Shown one piece after another: positions 8,786 through 17,687 of a DNA stretch of 64,000 nucleotides. Below the pieces are notes generated by a model that saw only the letters and a list, made by a program, of their open reading frames with translations, made no database searches and had not been told where the DNA came from. Source of the DNA: GCA-2711565 sp963664245. Lineage in GTDB: Bacteria; Bacteroidota; Bacteroidia; Bacteroidales; GCA-2711565. How positions within the stretch are numbered: position 1 is the stretch's first letter; each line of letters begins with the position of its first letter. Where the stretch lies: NCBI GenBank assembly GCA_963664245.1, contig OY760934.1, positions 620,001 through 684,000 on the forward strand, written 5' to 3'. The translations under genes were made by a program, and so were the position numbers.

Positions 8786-8869
8786 TCACCCTGATTTCTT
8801 AGCCGGCTGTCTTTGCTAAGACATTCAAGATGTAAATGTTTCCTGTGTTTTGCACGGGCAGAAGGGTGA
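8786..8869 (+). promoter_or_regulatory. structured leader RNA of the TPL-like gene
   Basis: A closing stem, TCACCCT (8786-8792) with AGGGTGA (8863-8869), encloses three smaller hairpins: TCTTAGC/GCTAAGA (8797-8803 with 8815-8821), a weak CATT/AATG (8822-8838), and CCTGTG/CACGGG with one G-U pair (8842-8847 with 8853-8858). The closing stem begins 10 bases after the leader-peptide stop, so a ribosome stalled there would cover its 5' strand. No T-run follows, so a classic attenuator terminator is not evident. I do not recognise it as a known riboswitch class. Confidence 0.45.
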
Positions 8870-8938
8870 GGTGTATCCAGTCCAGAAATAAATTCAAAAA
8901 TAACTTATATAAAAATAATCCATAAAAAACAATACAAA

Positions 8939-11575
8939 ATGTTAGCAGAACCTTATAAACTGAAAACGATAAGAAATTTAGTTTTCACAAGTTTACAAGA
9001 GCGTATCGACGCTTTGGCAGAAGCAGATTATAACACATTTCACATTCCTGCTTCTATGGTAACTTTCGACATGACCAGCCAGGGAACAAGTGCTGTAAGT
9101 CAGGAACAATTTGCCGGTTTATTTGTCGGCGATGAAACTTATGCGGGTAGCCGCAACTTCGAAAAATTAGTGGCCAATGTTAAAGAAATTTTCGGGCACC
9201 AAAACGTATGTCCTACACACAACCTTAGAGGAGCACACAAATTAATCGCAGCTACCATGGTTAAAGAAGGAGACGTTATTTATTCTAACTCTGACAATCC
9301 GGGCGAATTAATCCGTGACCGCGAAGCCACTTTAGAAACCAATTTAGCCGATGATGAAAAATTCACCGGCAACCTGTGCATCAAATGTACCGACGAAAAA
9401 CTATCAGGCACCAAACAACCTTTCATCTACATTGAATTATATGCAGATGGTTTCCGTCCTGTTTCTATCGAAAACATTAAAGCAGCACGCCAAATAGCAG
9501 AAGCCCACAATACTGTTTTGGTATTAAACGTTTCTTACATTCTTTCGAACGCTAACTTTATTCGCAATAATGAAGCCGGTTACGAAGGAAAAACCATTAA
9601 AGAAATCACCAAAGAAATCGCTGAATTAGCGCACGTATTGGTCATTGATGCCGGACAAGATCCACGTTCAAATGCAGGTGGATTGATCGCCACTAATGTT
9701 TACGAATTGTTCGACAAATACATGAACGAAGTAGTGGTTTACGAAGGTCTTCATACTTATGGAGGAATGGCCGGCCGTACCATGGAAGTATTTGCCAGAG
9801 GTTTGGAAGAAATGGTTTACGAAAAACAAGCCAATTGGATTTTCCAACAAAACGAATTATTAGCAAAAGAATTAGGCGAAGTTCCATTTTACATGGGTGC
9901 CGATGGTGTTTACATCAAAGCAGACGAATTTCTGCCAAATGCAGAAAACCCGGCTCATACTTTAGCTGCCGCTATTTACCTGAAATCAGGGGTGCGTTGT
10001 TTCTTAGAAGGACGTTTCGGAACAAACATTCTTCCGATGCAATTGCCACGTATGACTTTCACCAACGAGCAAATTGTTGAGATTGCTGCCGCTGTGAAAG
10101 AAGTTTACGAAATGAGAGAAAAAATCGTTGGATTGGAATTGCAAGACGACGTTGAGTGGAACGATGAAGCTTACTTCAAATGGAAACGCCCGATCATGGA
10201 AGGTTTCGAGTTTGGTGCAGAACCTTTCTCTATCCAACAAATTGAGTACTACGGAGAAACCACCGAAGAAGAACGTTTGCAAGATGCAAAGGATGCAGGT
10301 TACAACACTTTCTTACTGCAATCAAAACACGTTGCTATCGACTTTTTAACCGATTCTGGAACAACCGCTCAAAGCACCGATCAATGGTCGGCTTATTTAA
10401 GTGCTGTTGAAACCCAGGCCAGCAGTGACGATTTCTACGATTTAATCGCTTCATTGCAAAATGTTACCGGTTATAAATACATCATCCCTACACACCAAGG
10501 ACGTGCTGCCGAACACATCATGTCGCAATGTTTGATTAAAGACGGATTTGTTCCCGGAAACATGTACTTTACAACCACCAAAGTACACCAGGAAATGGCT
10601 GGCGGAACTTTCGTTGACATCATTTGCGACGAAGCTCACAAAGCTACCGGAACTTTCCGCTGGAAAGGAAACATCGACCTAAACAAACTTAAAGCCATTG
10701 TTGATGAACACGGTGCCGATAGAATTCCTTACATCAGTTTTGAATTAAGCGTAAACCTTGCCGGCGGACAACCGGTTCACATGGACAACGCCAAAGAAGT
10801 TTACGAATATTGCGAAGCCAACGGAATTTACGTAATGTGGGATGCTACCCGTGCCATCGAAAACGCTTACATGATTAAAAAATACGATCCGCGTTATGCC
10901 GATACAAGTATTCAGGAAATCGCTCATGAATTGTTCAGCTATGGCCACGGATGTACCGTGTCAAGTAAAAAAGATTACATGGTTAACATCGGTGGTTTCT
11001 TGGGCATTAAAGATGATGAAAACTTCTACCAAGATGCACTGGAAATGCTTCGTAAATATGAAGGATCAATCACTACCGGTGGTTTATCTGCAGGCGATCT
11101 AGCTGTTCACGCCCTTGGTGCACAAGAAATGCTGGATTTCGATTACATCCGCAACCGCGTTGAACAAACACATTATTTAGGAAACAAATTACTGGAAGCC
11201 GGTGTTCCAATCGTTGAACCTATCGGTTCTCACGCTGTATTCTTGGATGCAAAACGTTTCTTGCCACACATCGATCAAAACCAATACCCTGCACAAGCTT
11301 TGGCTACGGCATTGTTTGTTGATTCTGGTGTTCGTGCCATGGAAAGAGGTAATGTTTCCAGCGGACGTAAAGCAAACGGCGAAAACTATTGTCCAGCATT
11401 GGAACTGGTTCGTTTAACCATTCCTCGCAGAGCTTACACCAACGCCCACATGGATCTGGTTGCCGACAGTATCATTAAATTATACAAAAAACGTGATACC
11501 ATCAAAGGCCTTGAGTTTACGTACGAACCTCAATACCTGCGTTTCTTCCAGGGAAGATTTAAAGAGGTAGATTAA
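8939..11575 (+). CDS. double-length tyrosine phenol-lyase/tryptophanase-family protein (tandem fused halves)
   Basis: An 878-residue chain of two TPL/tryptophanase-fold halves (normal enzymes are about 456-471 residues). The halves start at A-E-P-Y (3-6) and A-E-P-F (427-430). The C-half keeps PLP and substrate residues (C. freundii TPL numbering in brackets): THQGR with Arg522 (R100), Phe544/Thr545 (F123/T124), Asp635 (D214), Arg638 (R217), Schiff-base Lys678 in SSKKD (K257), Arg803 (R381, the phenol-lyase-specific Arg), and Arg825 (R404). Thr545 and Arg803 point to TPL rather than tryptophanase. The N-half has Gln240 for the Lys, Asn197 for the Asp, Tyr200 for R217 and Pro366 for R404, so it is probably inactive alone. 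It keeps Tyr68 (Y71) and Tyr274 (Y291), which the C-half lost (Gln493, Thr713). Likely reaction: tyrosine to phenol, pyruvate and ammonia, by inference. Confidence 0.88.
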   Translation: MLAEPYKLKTIRNLVFTSLQERIDALAEADYNTFHIPASMVTFDMTSQGTSAVSQEQFAGLFVGDETYAGSRNFEKLVANVKEIFGHQNVCPTHNLRGAHKLIAATMVKEGDVIYSNSDNPGELIRDREATLETNLADDEKFTGNLCIKCTDEKLSGTKQPFIYIELYADGFRPVSIENIKAARQIAEAHNTVLVLNVSYILSNANFIRNNEAGYEGKTIKEITKEIAELAHVLVIDAGQDPRSNAGGLIATNVYELFDKYMNEVVVYEGLHTYGGMAGRTMEVFARGLEEMVYEKQANWIFQQNELLAKELGEVPFYMGADGVYIKADEFLPNAENPAHTLAAAIYLKSGVRCFLEGRFGTNILPMQLPRMTFTNEQIVEIAAAVKEVYEMREKIVGLELQDDVEWNDEAYFKWKRPIMEGFEFGAEPFSIQQIEYYGETTEEERLQDAKDAGYNTFLLQSKHVAIDFLTDSGTTAQSTDQWSAYLSAVETQASSDDFYDLIASLQNVTGYKYIIPTHQGRAAEHIMSQCLIKDGFVPGNMYFTTTKVHQEMAGGTFVDIICDEAHKATGTFRWKGNIDLNKLKAIVDEHGADRIPYISFELSVNLAGGQPVHMDNAKEVYEYCEANGIYVMWDATRAIENAYMIKKYDPRYADTSIQEIAHELFSYGHGCTVSSKKDYMVNIGGFLGIKDDENFYQDALEMLRKYEGSITTGGLSAGDLAVHALGAQEMLDFDYIRNRVEQTHYLGNKLLEAGVPIVEPIGSHAVFLDAKRFLPHIDQNQYPAQALATALFVDSGVRAMERGNVSSGRKANGENYCPALELVRLTIPRRAYTNAHMDLVADSIIKLYKKRDTIKGLEFTYEPQYLRFFQGRFKEVD

Positions 11576-11593
11576 TCTATTCTTAAATTATAT

Positions 11594-11624
11594 AAAGGGA
11601 TTGCTTTTTAGTGATCCCTTTTTT
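11594..11624 (+). terminator. intrinsic terminator after the TPL-like gene
   Basis: The stem AAAGGGATTGCT/AGTGATCCCTTT (two wobble pairs) is followed by a run of T. It makes the TPL-like gene a separate transcription unit from the genes downstream. Confidence 0.75.
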
Positions 11625-11698
11625 ATTAAATTTAAGAATTATTTATTGTTAGCATTAGCTAGGAATATAATAAAAAATATAGTCTGTTTTTTTATTAA

Positions 11699-12367
11699 AT
11701 GAGAAGCCATCCTGAAAATATTGAACAACTTAAATCCAAACATAATTTTAATTTTTTATTTTCTGATAAAGAATTAAAAACCATAAAGAGTGATGTTATT
11801 CTAAGACATGACATCTCTTTTTTATTTTTAAAAAACAGGATATTTAGTTTTAGTAGCAAGCAACCCCATCTAAAAGAAAGCATCACACTTGAATCTAAAA
11901 TAAAGAATCTATTTTCTGACAAAGATAGAGTTAAGGTTTATAATGATTTTGAAAAGGTCATACCATTTTACATAGAAGAACTTGAAAAACCTAAAACATA
12001 TTACCTTTTAATTTTTACCATATTTCTAATTCCATGGATACTTTATATTATTAAAATCATAAAAGACAGATCAATATTTGCATTTGCATTTACACTTCTT
12101 CATCCTGAGTTTTTATACTTTTTACTTATTTTTTCTGTGTTACTATTAATGGGATATGATTATACTATTGGAAGAGTATTCAAAAAAAAGCTAATACCTG
12201 ATGAATATAAAGAATTGTCTATCAAAAATTTCATCAACAAGATTATTAATAAAAACAGGGACGAGATAAAAAATAAATTTGAGACATTATTTTCTGATGA
12301 AATTGAAATGTTCAATAATAAAGCATCAGAAACACAAATAAACAACAATATCACTAATAAAATATAG
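11699..12367 (+). CDS. hypothetical membrane protein
   Basis: A 222-residue ORF of no family I recognise. The first 100 residues are polar and rich in Lys, Phe and Ile. Two hydrophobic segments follow (about 101-122 and 131-158), then a charged, Asn/Lys-rich tail with possible coiled coil. It is markedly more A+T-rich than the metabolic genes on either side, so it may be a recent arrival. The stop is 11 bases before the ornithine-cyclodeaminase-family start, so the two may be cotranscribed. Confidence 0.5.
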   Translation: MRSHPENIEQLKSKHNFNFLFSDKELKTIKSDVILRHDISFLFLKNRIFSFSSKQPHLKESITLESKIKNLFSDKDRVKVYNDFEKVIPFYIEELEKPKTYYLLIFTIFLIPWILYIIKIIKDRSIFAFAFTLLHPEFLYFLLIFSVLLLMGYDYTIGRVFKKKLIPDEYKELSIKNFINKIINKNRDEIKNKFETLFSDEIEMFNNKASETQINNNITNKI

Positions 12368-12378
12368 GAGACATCATT

Positions 12379-13356
12379 ATGCCACTTTTACTTACAAGAG
12401 AAGACGTTCAAAAAGTACTGAACATGAAAGATTGTATCGAAGTTATAGAAAAAGCTTTTGCCGAATTATCAAACGGCACGGCTATCCTTCCGCTTCGCAA
12501 CAACATTGTTGCCCCCGAGGGGCTTTCGTTGTACATGCCTGCTTACCTGAAAGAATCGGGGGCTTTGGCTTGCAAGGTTGTTACCGTGTACAAAAACAAC
12601 CCGGCTAAACACAAACTGCCAACCACCATCGGAAAAGTATTGGTTCAAAACCCGGAAACCGGGGAAGTAATCTGCATCATGGACGGCGGTTATTTAACAG
12701 CTGTAAGAACCGGTGCAGCCAGCGGCATTGCCAATAAATACCTGGCACGGAAAGATAAGGATCAGGTAATCGGCATTTATGGAACCGGCGGTCAGGCAAA
12801 AATGCAATTGTGGGCCATGAAAGAAACCGTAAGCATCTCCAAAATTTTGGTTTATGATCTGAACGAAGAAGCAACCGAGCGTTTCGTAAAAGAAAACACC
12901 GAGTTTCTTGGACTGAACATTGAAAAAGCAGCCCATTCGGACGATCTTCTGGAAGCCGATATTATTTGTACCGCGACTTCCTCTCCCACCCCGCTTTGGG
13001 ACGGCAGTAAACTAAAACCGGGCACACACATCAACAACATCGGCAGCCACTCGCCGGGAACAAGGGAACTGGACACCGAAACGGTTAAACGTTCAAAATT
13101 TGTGGGCGATTCTAAAGAAGCCTGTTTAAAAGAAGCCGGTGATATTATGATCCCCCTGAAAGAAGGAGCAGTTACCGAAGATCACTTTTACGCCGAATTG
13201 GGCGATTTGGTGACTGGCAAAAAAGAGGGTCGTACAAATAGCGAAGAAATCACCGTTTTTAAATCGAACGGCCTGGCCATCCAGGATGTTGCAACGGCAA
13301 AATTGGTTTACGACCGTGCACTGGAAGCAGGAATTGGTGTAAATGTTGAGATTTAA
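12379..13356 (+). CDS. ornithine cyclodeaminase / mu-crystallin family protein
   Basis: A 325-residue NAD(P)-binding protein. The Rossmann glycine motif GIYGTGGQAKMQ lies near residue 131. The family features V-I-E-K-A-F-A-E-L near the N-terminus, DGGYLTAVRTGAASG (about 97-111), TATSSPTPLW and HINNIGSH are all present, and length is typical. Members include ornithine cyclodeaminase, alanine dehydrogenase, ketimine reductases and delta-pyrroline carboxylate reductases, and the subtype cannot be decided here. The upstream TAGGAGA gives a good ribosome binding site. It sits among PLP enzymes, which suggests a role in amino-acid breakdown. Confidence 0.85.
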   Translation: MPLLLTREDVQKVLNMKDCIEVIEKAFAELSNGTAILPLRNNIVAPEGLSLYMPAYLKESGALACKVVTVYKNNPAKHKLPTTIGKVLVQNPETGEVICIMDGGYLTAVRTGAASGIANKYLARKDKDQVIGIYGTGGQAKMQLWAMKETVSISKILVYDLNEEATERFVKENTEFLGLNIEKAAHSDDLLEADIICTATSSPTPLWDGSKLKPGTHINNIGSHSPGTRELDTETVKRSKFVGDSKEACLKEAGDIMIPLKEGAVTEDHFYAELGDLVTGKKEGRTNSEEITVFKSNGLAIQDVATAKLVYDRALEAGIGVNVEI

Positions 13357-13380
13357 TTTCAGATAAAATCAAACCTAATA

Positions 13381-13411
13381 ACCCTACGAGAGTTTAAAAC
13401 CATCGTAGGGT
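13381..13411. terminator. stem-loop after the ornithine-cyclodeaminase-family gene
   Basis: Perfect 9-bp inverted repeat ACCCTACGA/TCGTAGGGT with a 13-base loop. The expected T-run is absent (AAAATACAAT follows), so this may be an mRNA 3'-end or rho-type site rather than a strong intrinsic terminator. Confidence 0.5.
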
Positions 13412-13436
13412 AAAATACAATAAAAAATATTCTTTT

Positions 13437-13520
13437 GTCATCCTGAATTTATTTTAGAATCTCCGTACTTTTGAGATTCTGAAACCCGCCTGACCAGTCG
13501 GGCAGGAAGTTCGGACTGAC
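13437..13520. repeat. nested imperfect inverted repeat (MITE- or REP-like)
   Basis: The outer arms GTCATCCTGAA (13437-13447) and TTCGGACTGAC (13510-13520) are imperfectly complementary. An inner perfect pair AGAATCTC/GAGATTCT (13456-13463, 13473-13480) and a GC-rich CCCGCCTGACCAGTCGGGCAGG segment follow. It sits directly before the decarboxylase start. The arrangement resembles short non-coding palindromic repeats scattered in Bacteroidota genomes; only one full copy is in this window. Confidence 0.5.
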
Positions 13521-13532
13521 ATTTTTATTACT

Positions 13533-14936
13533 ATGAAAAACATCCTAAAAAAAGCCTACGATCCGGAAGCCTTCCGTAAAGAAGGACACATTCTGGTTGA
13601 TTATATTGCTGATTATTTACAAACCTGTATCAACCAGGAAGATTTTCAGGTATTACCCTGGCGGGAAGCTAATGAGCAGCTTAAAGACTGGAAAGCTTTT
13701 TTTAACGAAGAAGCTAACATCCAGGCAATTCATAAAAAATTCCTGGATCAGAACAACCACCTGCATCACCCCAAATACATCGGGCATCAGGTAGTTCCCC
13801 CTTTACCCATAGCCGCATTAAGCGAACTCATGAGCACCTTTGCCAACAACGGCATGGCCATTTACGAAATGGGACCGGCTTCCACCGCCATCGAGCGCAT
13901 TGTCATTGAATGGCTGTTAGGATTCTTGGGCTGGGATGAAAATGCAAATGGCCTGCTTACCTCCGGTGGTTCTCTCGGAAATTTAACAGGATTGCTTGCC
14001 GCCCGTCAGGCAGTTAAAGAATACGATGTTTGGGAAACAGGTGTGCAACGGGATTTAGCGGTAATGGTTTCTGCCGAATCGCATTATAGTGTGGATCGCG
14101 CGGTAAAAATTATGGGATTGGGAGAAAATGGCGTCATCAAACTTCCCACAAAGAACCATAAAATTAAAACAGATGCCTTGCTAGGACTATTAAAAGGAGC
14201 CAAAGAAAATGGCCGGAAAGTAATTGCTGTGGTTGGAAATGTCTGCTCTACGTCCACAGGTATTTATGACCCCATTGATGAAATGGCTGATTTTTGCCGG
14301 GAAAACAACATTTGGTTCCATGTTGACGGGGCACACGGCGGACCAGCAATGATCTCCGAAAAATACAAGCACCTGACCAAAGGCATGGAAAAGGCCGATT
14401 CAATCGTCATTGATTTTCATAAAATGATGCTTACCCCTGCCCTAACAACAGCGGTTCTTTTCAAAAACGGCCAGAAATCATACGAAGCCTTTGCCCAAAA
14501 AGCAGCTTATCTATTGGACGAAAAAGGCGAAATTCCTTGGTACGACGCTGCCGGGCGAACCATTGAGTGTACCAAGAAAGCCATGGGACTCAAAATTTAT
14601 GTCATGATGAAAACCTATGGCAACGAGTTGTTCTCGGCCTACCTTGAAAAAACCTATGACTTGGGGCAGGAATTCGGAGAATACCTTAAAACCCTCGATG
14701 ACTTTGAACTAGCAACCAATCCCGAATCAAACATTGTATGCTTCAGATACCTTAAGAATGGAGAAGATTTAAACCAGTTGAATAAAACCATCCGAAAAAA
14801 ACTCCTGCACGATGGCGAATACTACATTGTGCAAACACAAATTGACGGAAAGATTTATTTGCGCACAACCATTATGAATCCATTCACAAATATGGAGGTT
14901 CTAAAAGAATTGATCGAAAAAATCAGGACTATTTAA
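13533..14936 (+). CDS. group II pyridoxal-dependent amino acid decarboxylase
   Basis: A 467-residue PLP decarboxylase of the glutamate/aromatic/diaminobutyrate decarboxylase superfamily, which removes the alpha-carboxyl of an L-amino acid to give an amine and CO2. Seen: LTSGGSLGNLTG (142-153), the cofactor-stacking His183 in AESHYS, Asp265 in FHVDGAHGG, and the Schiff-base Lys297 in IDFHKMM. The start follows a REP-like repeat. Its last four bases overlap the convergent DUF5686 gene. Proximity to the TPL relative makes tyrosine or another aromatic amino acid a candidate substrate, but glutamate or diaminobutyrate cannot be excluded. Confidence 0.87.
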   Translation: MKNILKKAYDPEAFRKEGHILVDYIADYLQTCINQEDFQVLPWREANEQLKDWKAFFNEEANIQAIHKKFLDQNNHLHHPKYIGHQVVPPLPIAALSELMSTFANNGMAIYEMGPASTAIERIVIEWLLGFLGWDENANGLLTSGGSLGNLTGLLAARQAVKEYDVWETGVQRDLAVMVSAESHYSVDRAVKIMGLGENGVIKLPTKNHKIKTDALLGLLKGAKENGRKVIAVVGNVCSTSTGIYDPIDEMADFCRENNIWFHVDGAHGGPAMISEKYKHLTKGMEKADSIVIDFHKMMLTPALTTAVLFKNGQKSYEAFAQKAAYLLDEKGEIPWYDAAGRTIECTKKAMGLKIYVMMKTYGNELFSAYLEKTYDLGQEFGEYLKTLDDFELATNPESNIVCFRYLKNGEDLNQLNKTIRKKLLHDGEYYIVQTQIDGKIYLRTTIMNPFTNMEVLKELIEKIRTI

Positions 14937-17458
14937 AACCCTATCCCGAATTTCAATTTCGCAACTGGTTCGTCATCAGAGTTAGTCACCCAAACCACAT
15001 CAAAACGCAAAATTTTAAAAATATGTTCCAAACCTAAATAAAACTCGGTATGGTTTTCTCCTTCGCCATTGTGTAAATAATTGATCCCACTTAGCAATTG
15101 GACTTTGGTGTTCCGCAAGAACGGAAATTTATTGATTACCCAGCCATTAAAATGATGCTCGTAATGCATGGCTAAAAAGTTGCTTCGCGTACTATTTTCG
15201 TAATAAAACATTGAATTGAACACCACGGGTTTCTCCTCCGAATTGTGATCGTCCAGGCTAATTTCCACATCGTTTTTAGGTATTGGAATAAAGACCGTAC
15301 GGTTCCCATAAAAATGATGGTAATCAATAAAGAATTCAGGTTTATCAATAAAACCGCCAAACTCCATGGCGTATTCCGAAACCCCGAGATTTCTCAGGTT
15401 AATTTTATCGTACAAACCAACCATCCATTCGCTAAAATTGGCATCTGAAAAATTTGATTTTACTCCTTGCCTGAATCCTAGTTTTAATATTGGAAGTGTT
15501 GTTCCGAAACGCTCACGGTAGGTAGGATAAGTGGCATACTTTTGTTTGAATTTAAAAAGCAACTCCAGACCATAAGTTAACGCATTATGTGATGCAAATG
15601 CCGGCGAATCATCGTATGAATTCTGGGGATTATTGGAGGAGAATTCCTGATCGTTCTTGATAATTGTGTAAGTTGTGTGATTGACTAAAGGCGACCTCCT
15701 GGCGTATTCAGCCGTAAATTTAGCTTCAAAACCATTTACAATTTCTCGGCTGGTTTCGAGTTCAACAAAATTTTTCTGGTATAGTTTAAGGAAGTTGTCC
15801 GTCAAAAGCAGGGTTCGCAACATGTTTTTCAGCTTACCCAAAGGTTCGTAATTATTATAATCATAATTATAATGCCCAAAAGTAAGACTGATACGTTGCA
15901 TGTGCAAGCGATCAAAATAATAGTTTATATTTTGTTCGAACGTTAAATCTTTGGTGGTAAAGCTGTATTTGGTAGCCAAATTAAACGACAAATGCGTATT
16001 GTTTTTCTCCCATGTTTTTGAAAGATGCTGGCGCAAATCCATGTTCCATCCTTCAACCGAGTTAAACCCTGAAAAAGCTTCTGCCAATGAATGTATATGA
16101 TAATAAACACTTCGATCCCTGTTTACCCGGTCATAGCCTTCGCCAATCAACATCTTGCCCGGCTTAAAGCGGTTATTGATCCGCTTCAGCGAATCCAGAT
16201 ATTCGTCCGATTCGTGGTAAGCAATAACACTATCGCCCTTTCGGTAATTTTCTTTTTCTTCCTGGGTTAAAATCGATTGGCGGTTCTCAAGCCAATACAA
16301 CGAGTCTTGTTTACCCGTACCTTTTTCAACCGTAAACACCTCGCTACCGAACACTGCGTCCGGAATATCTTCATTTATCTCATAATCGCTAAAGAAGCCT
16401 ATAAAATTAGTGGTCGCTTTAAATCCAAACACTTTAAAATACATAACCACGTGCAGCGAAAGCGGCATGCGAATGTCTTCTTTAATCGGCACATGCACCT
16501 GGCGGATATAAACACTATCGGTAAAATCAACCTGCGAATGACGAGTAATGGTTAAATCCAAACTATGGATATTATACTTTTCGTCGACAATGTAAATGTA
16601 GCCTTTAAAAACATTATCGTGTTTTCGTTTGGGAATCACTTTAATTTTATGGATCAAATCATCTCCATCCCTGAAACTATCGATAAGCTGGTATTTATAA
16701 TAAAACAGGGCATTGCTTGCAATGGGCGAAATAAAAGCGCGTTCGGACAAACCAATACTAATCAGGTTTTTGTAAAAGCTTATCATGGCCATATCGGCCC
16801 GGTTAAAACTGTAACCCGTTTTCGTCCCCGAAATTTTCGAGGCAATCATTTCTTCTTTGGTTTTATCCGGGCGTTCGAAATAATAATTACTCACCGACTC
16901 AGACAAATATACCAGCCCCAATTGAGTAGAATCGGGCATTTGATCTTTGGGAATAAGGAAAAAGCTTTCAGGAATTTCATGCAGTTTCACATTACTTTTC
17001 AGATAAGCTTTTGTTTTAAACGATTTTACAGCCTCATCGTAGTATTTTCGTTTTTTAATTGCTTCGCGGATAATTGGGTATGCCGGGTCTTCTTTTTTCA
17101 CGGTAATCACCACCTCCCTAAGCATATAATTCTCCATTTCAAGGACAATCATTTTCTTTTCGGGTTCTTCGTTCGCTTTAATCAACAGTTCTTGCTTTTT
17201 GAAGCCTACATATTGAAAAACCACAACGACATCTTCATTTTGTGGAATCTCAAGGATAAACTTACCGTCAAAATTACTGGTGGTTCCAATTGTACTCCCT
17301 TTAATATAGATGTTTACAAACGGCAGTGGCTCATGTTCTTTGTCAAATACAAAACCTGTATAAGTTCGGGTAGTATTAGCATTAATAAAAGGAATAAACA
17401 TTAAAATACAAATCAAAAAAGCGATTATTTTTTTAATAGAAGAACTAAATAATACCAT
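14933..17458 (-). CDS. DUF5686 outer-membrane protein with carboxypeptidase-like regulatory domain
   Basis: An 841-residue exported protein. A signal sequence (about 1-27) is followed by a CarboxypepD_reg-like beta sandwich (about 31-115; GFVFDKEHEPLPFVNIYIKG, SNFDGKF, YVGF) and then the long DUF5686 region. The C-terminal 350 residues alternate aromatic and polar residues and end in Phe (IGF), as expected of a TonB-receptor-like outer-membrane barrel. No plug domain or TonB box was seen. The function is unknown. It is convergent with, and overlaps by four bases, the decarboxylase gene. Confidence 0.85.
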   Translation of the reverse strand: MVLFSSSIKKIIAFLICILMFIPFINANTTRTYTGFVFDKEHEPLPFVNIYIKGSTIGTTSNFDGKFILEIPQNEDVVVVFQYVGFKKQELLIKANEEPEKKMIVLEMENYMLREVVITVKKEDPAYPIIREAIKKRKYYDEAVKSFKTKAYLKSNVKLHEIPESFFLIPKDQMPDSTQLGLVYLSESVSNYYFERPDKTKEEMIASKISGTKTGYSFNRADMAMISFYKNLISIGLSERAFISPIASNALFYYKYQLIDSFRDGDDLIHKIKVIPKRKHDNVFKGYIYIVDEKYNIHSLDLTITRHSQVDFTDSVYIRQVHVPIKEDIRMPLSLHVVMYFKVFGFKATTNFIGFFSDYEINEDIPDAVFGSEVFTVEKGTGKQDSLYWLENRQSILTQEEKENYRKGDSVIAYHESDEYLDSLKRINNRFKPGKMLIGEGYDRVNRDRSVYYHIHSLAEAFSGFNSVEGWNMDLRQHLSKTWEKNNTHLSFNLATKYSFTTKDLTFEQNINYYFDRLHMQRISLTFGHYNYDYNNYEPLGKLKNMLRTLLLTDNFLKLYQKNFVELETSREIVNGFEAKFTAEYARRSPLVNHTTYTIIKNDQEFSSNNPQNSYDDSPAFASHNALTYGLELLFKFKQKYATYPTYRERFGTTLPILKLGFRQGVKSNFSDANFSEWMVGLYDKINLRNLGVSEYAMEFGGFIDKPEFFIDYHHFYGNRTVFIPIPKNDVEISLDDHNSEEKPVVFNSMFYYENSTRSNFLAMHYEHHFNGWVINKFPFLRNTKVQLLSGINYLHNGEGENHTEFYLGLEHIFKILRFDVVWVTNSDDEPVAKLKFGIGF

Positions 17459-17687
17459 TTGTTTTTATTCTGCTAAGTTTATTAAATTCGGGTTAAAATC
17501 AGGCAAATATAACGAAAGTCTTACTATTATAACGATATTTAAGATTTTCTTTCAGGATATAATTTAAACTGGATATAAATAATTTAAGTTCACATCCATT
17601 GGAGGCAAACTTAGCCAAAAATCTAACAAAAATTACGTATTTTCGTGCTCGATTAAATCAAAAAACAATTATATAAATTACATAGAA

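Noticed and set aside
8734..8802. A 22-codon ORF (ATG at 8734) overlapping the candidate leader peptide in another frame
   Set aside because: No composition or ending that suggests regulation; it overlaps and may be chance. It is kept as a caution about the YYYP ORF.
8939..11575. Assembly artefact joining two neighbouring TPL genes
   Set aside because: The halves are far diverged, the linker is in frame with no stop or start remnant, and the residue losses are complementary instead of random.
16565..17404. A 279-codon open frame on the plus strand
   Set aside because: It is a shadow of the DUF5686 gene on the opposite strand, with no family features and no start signals.
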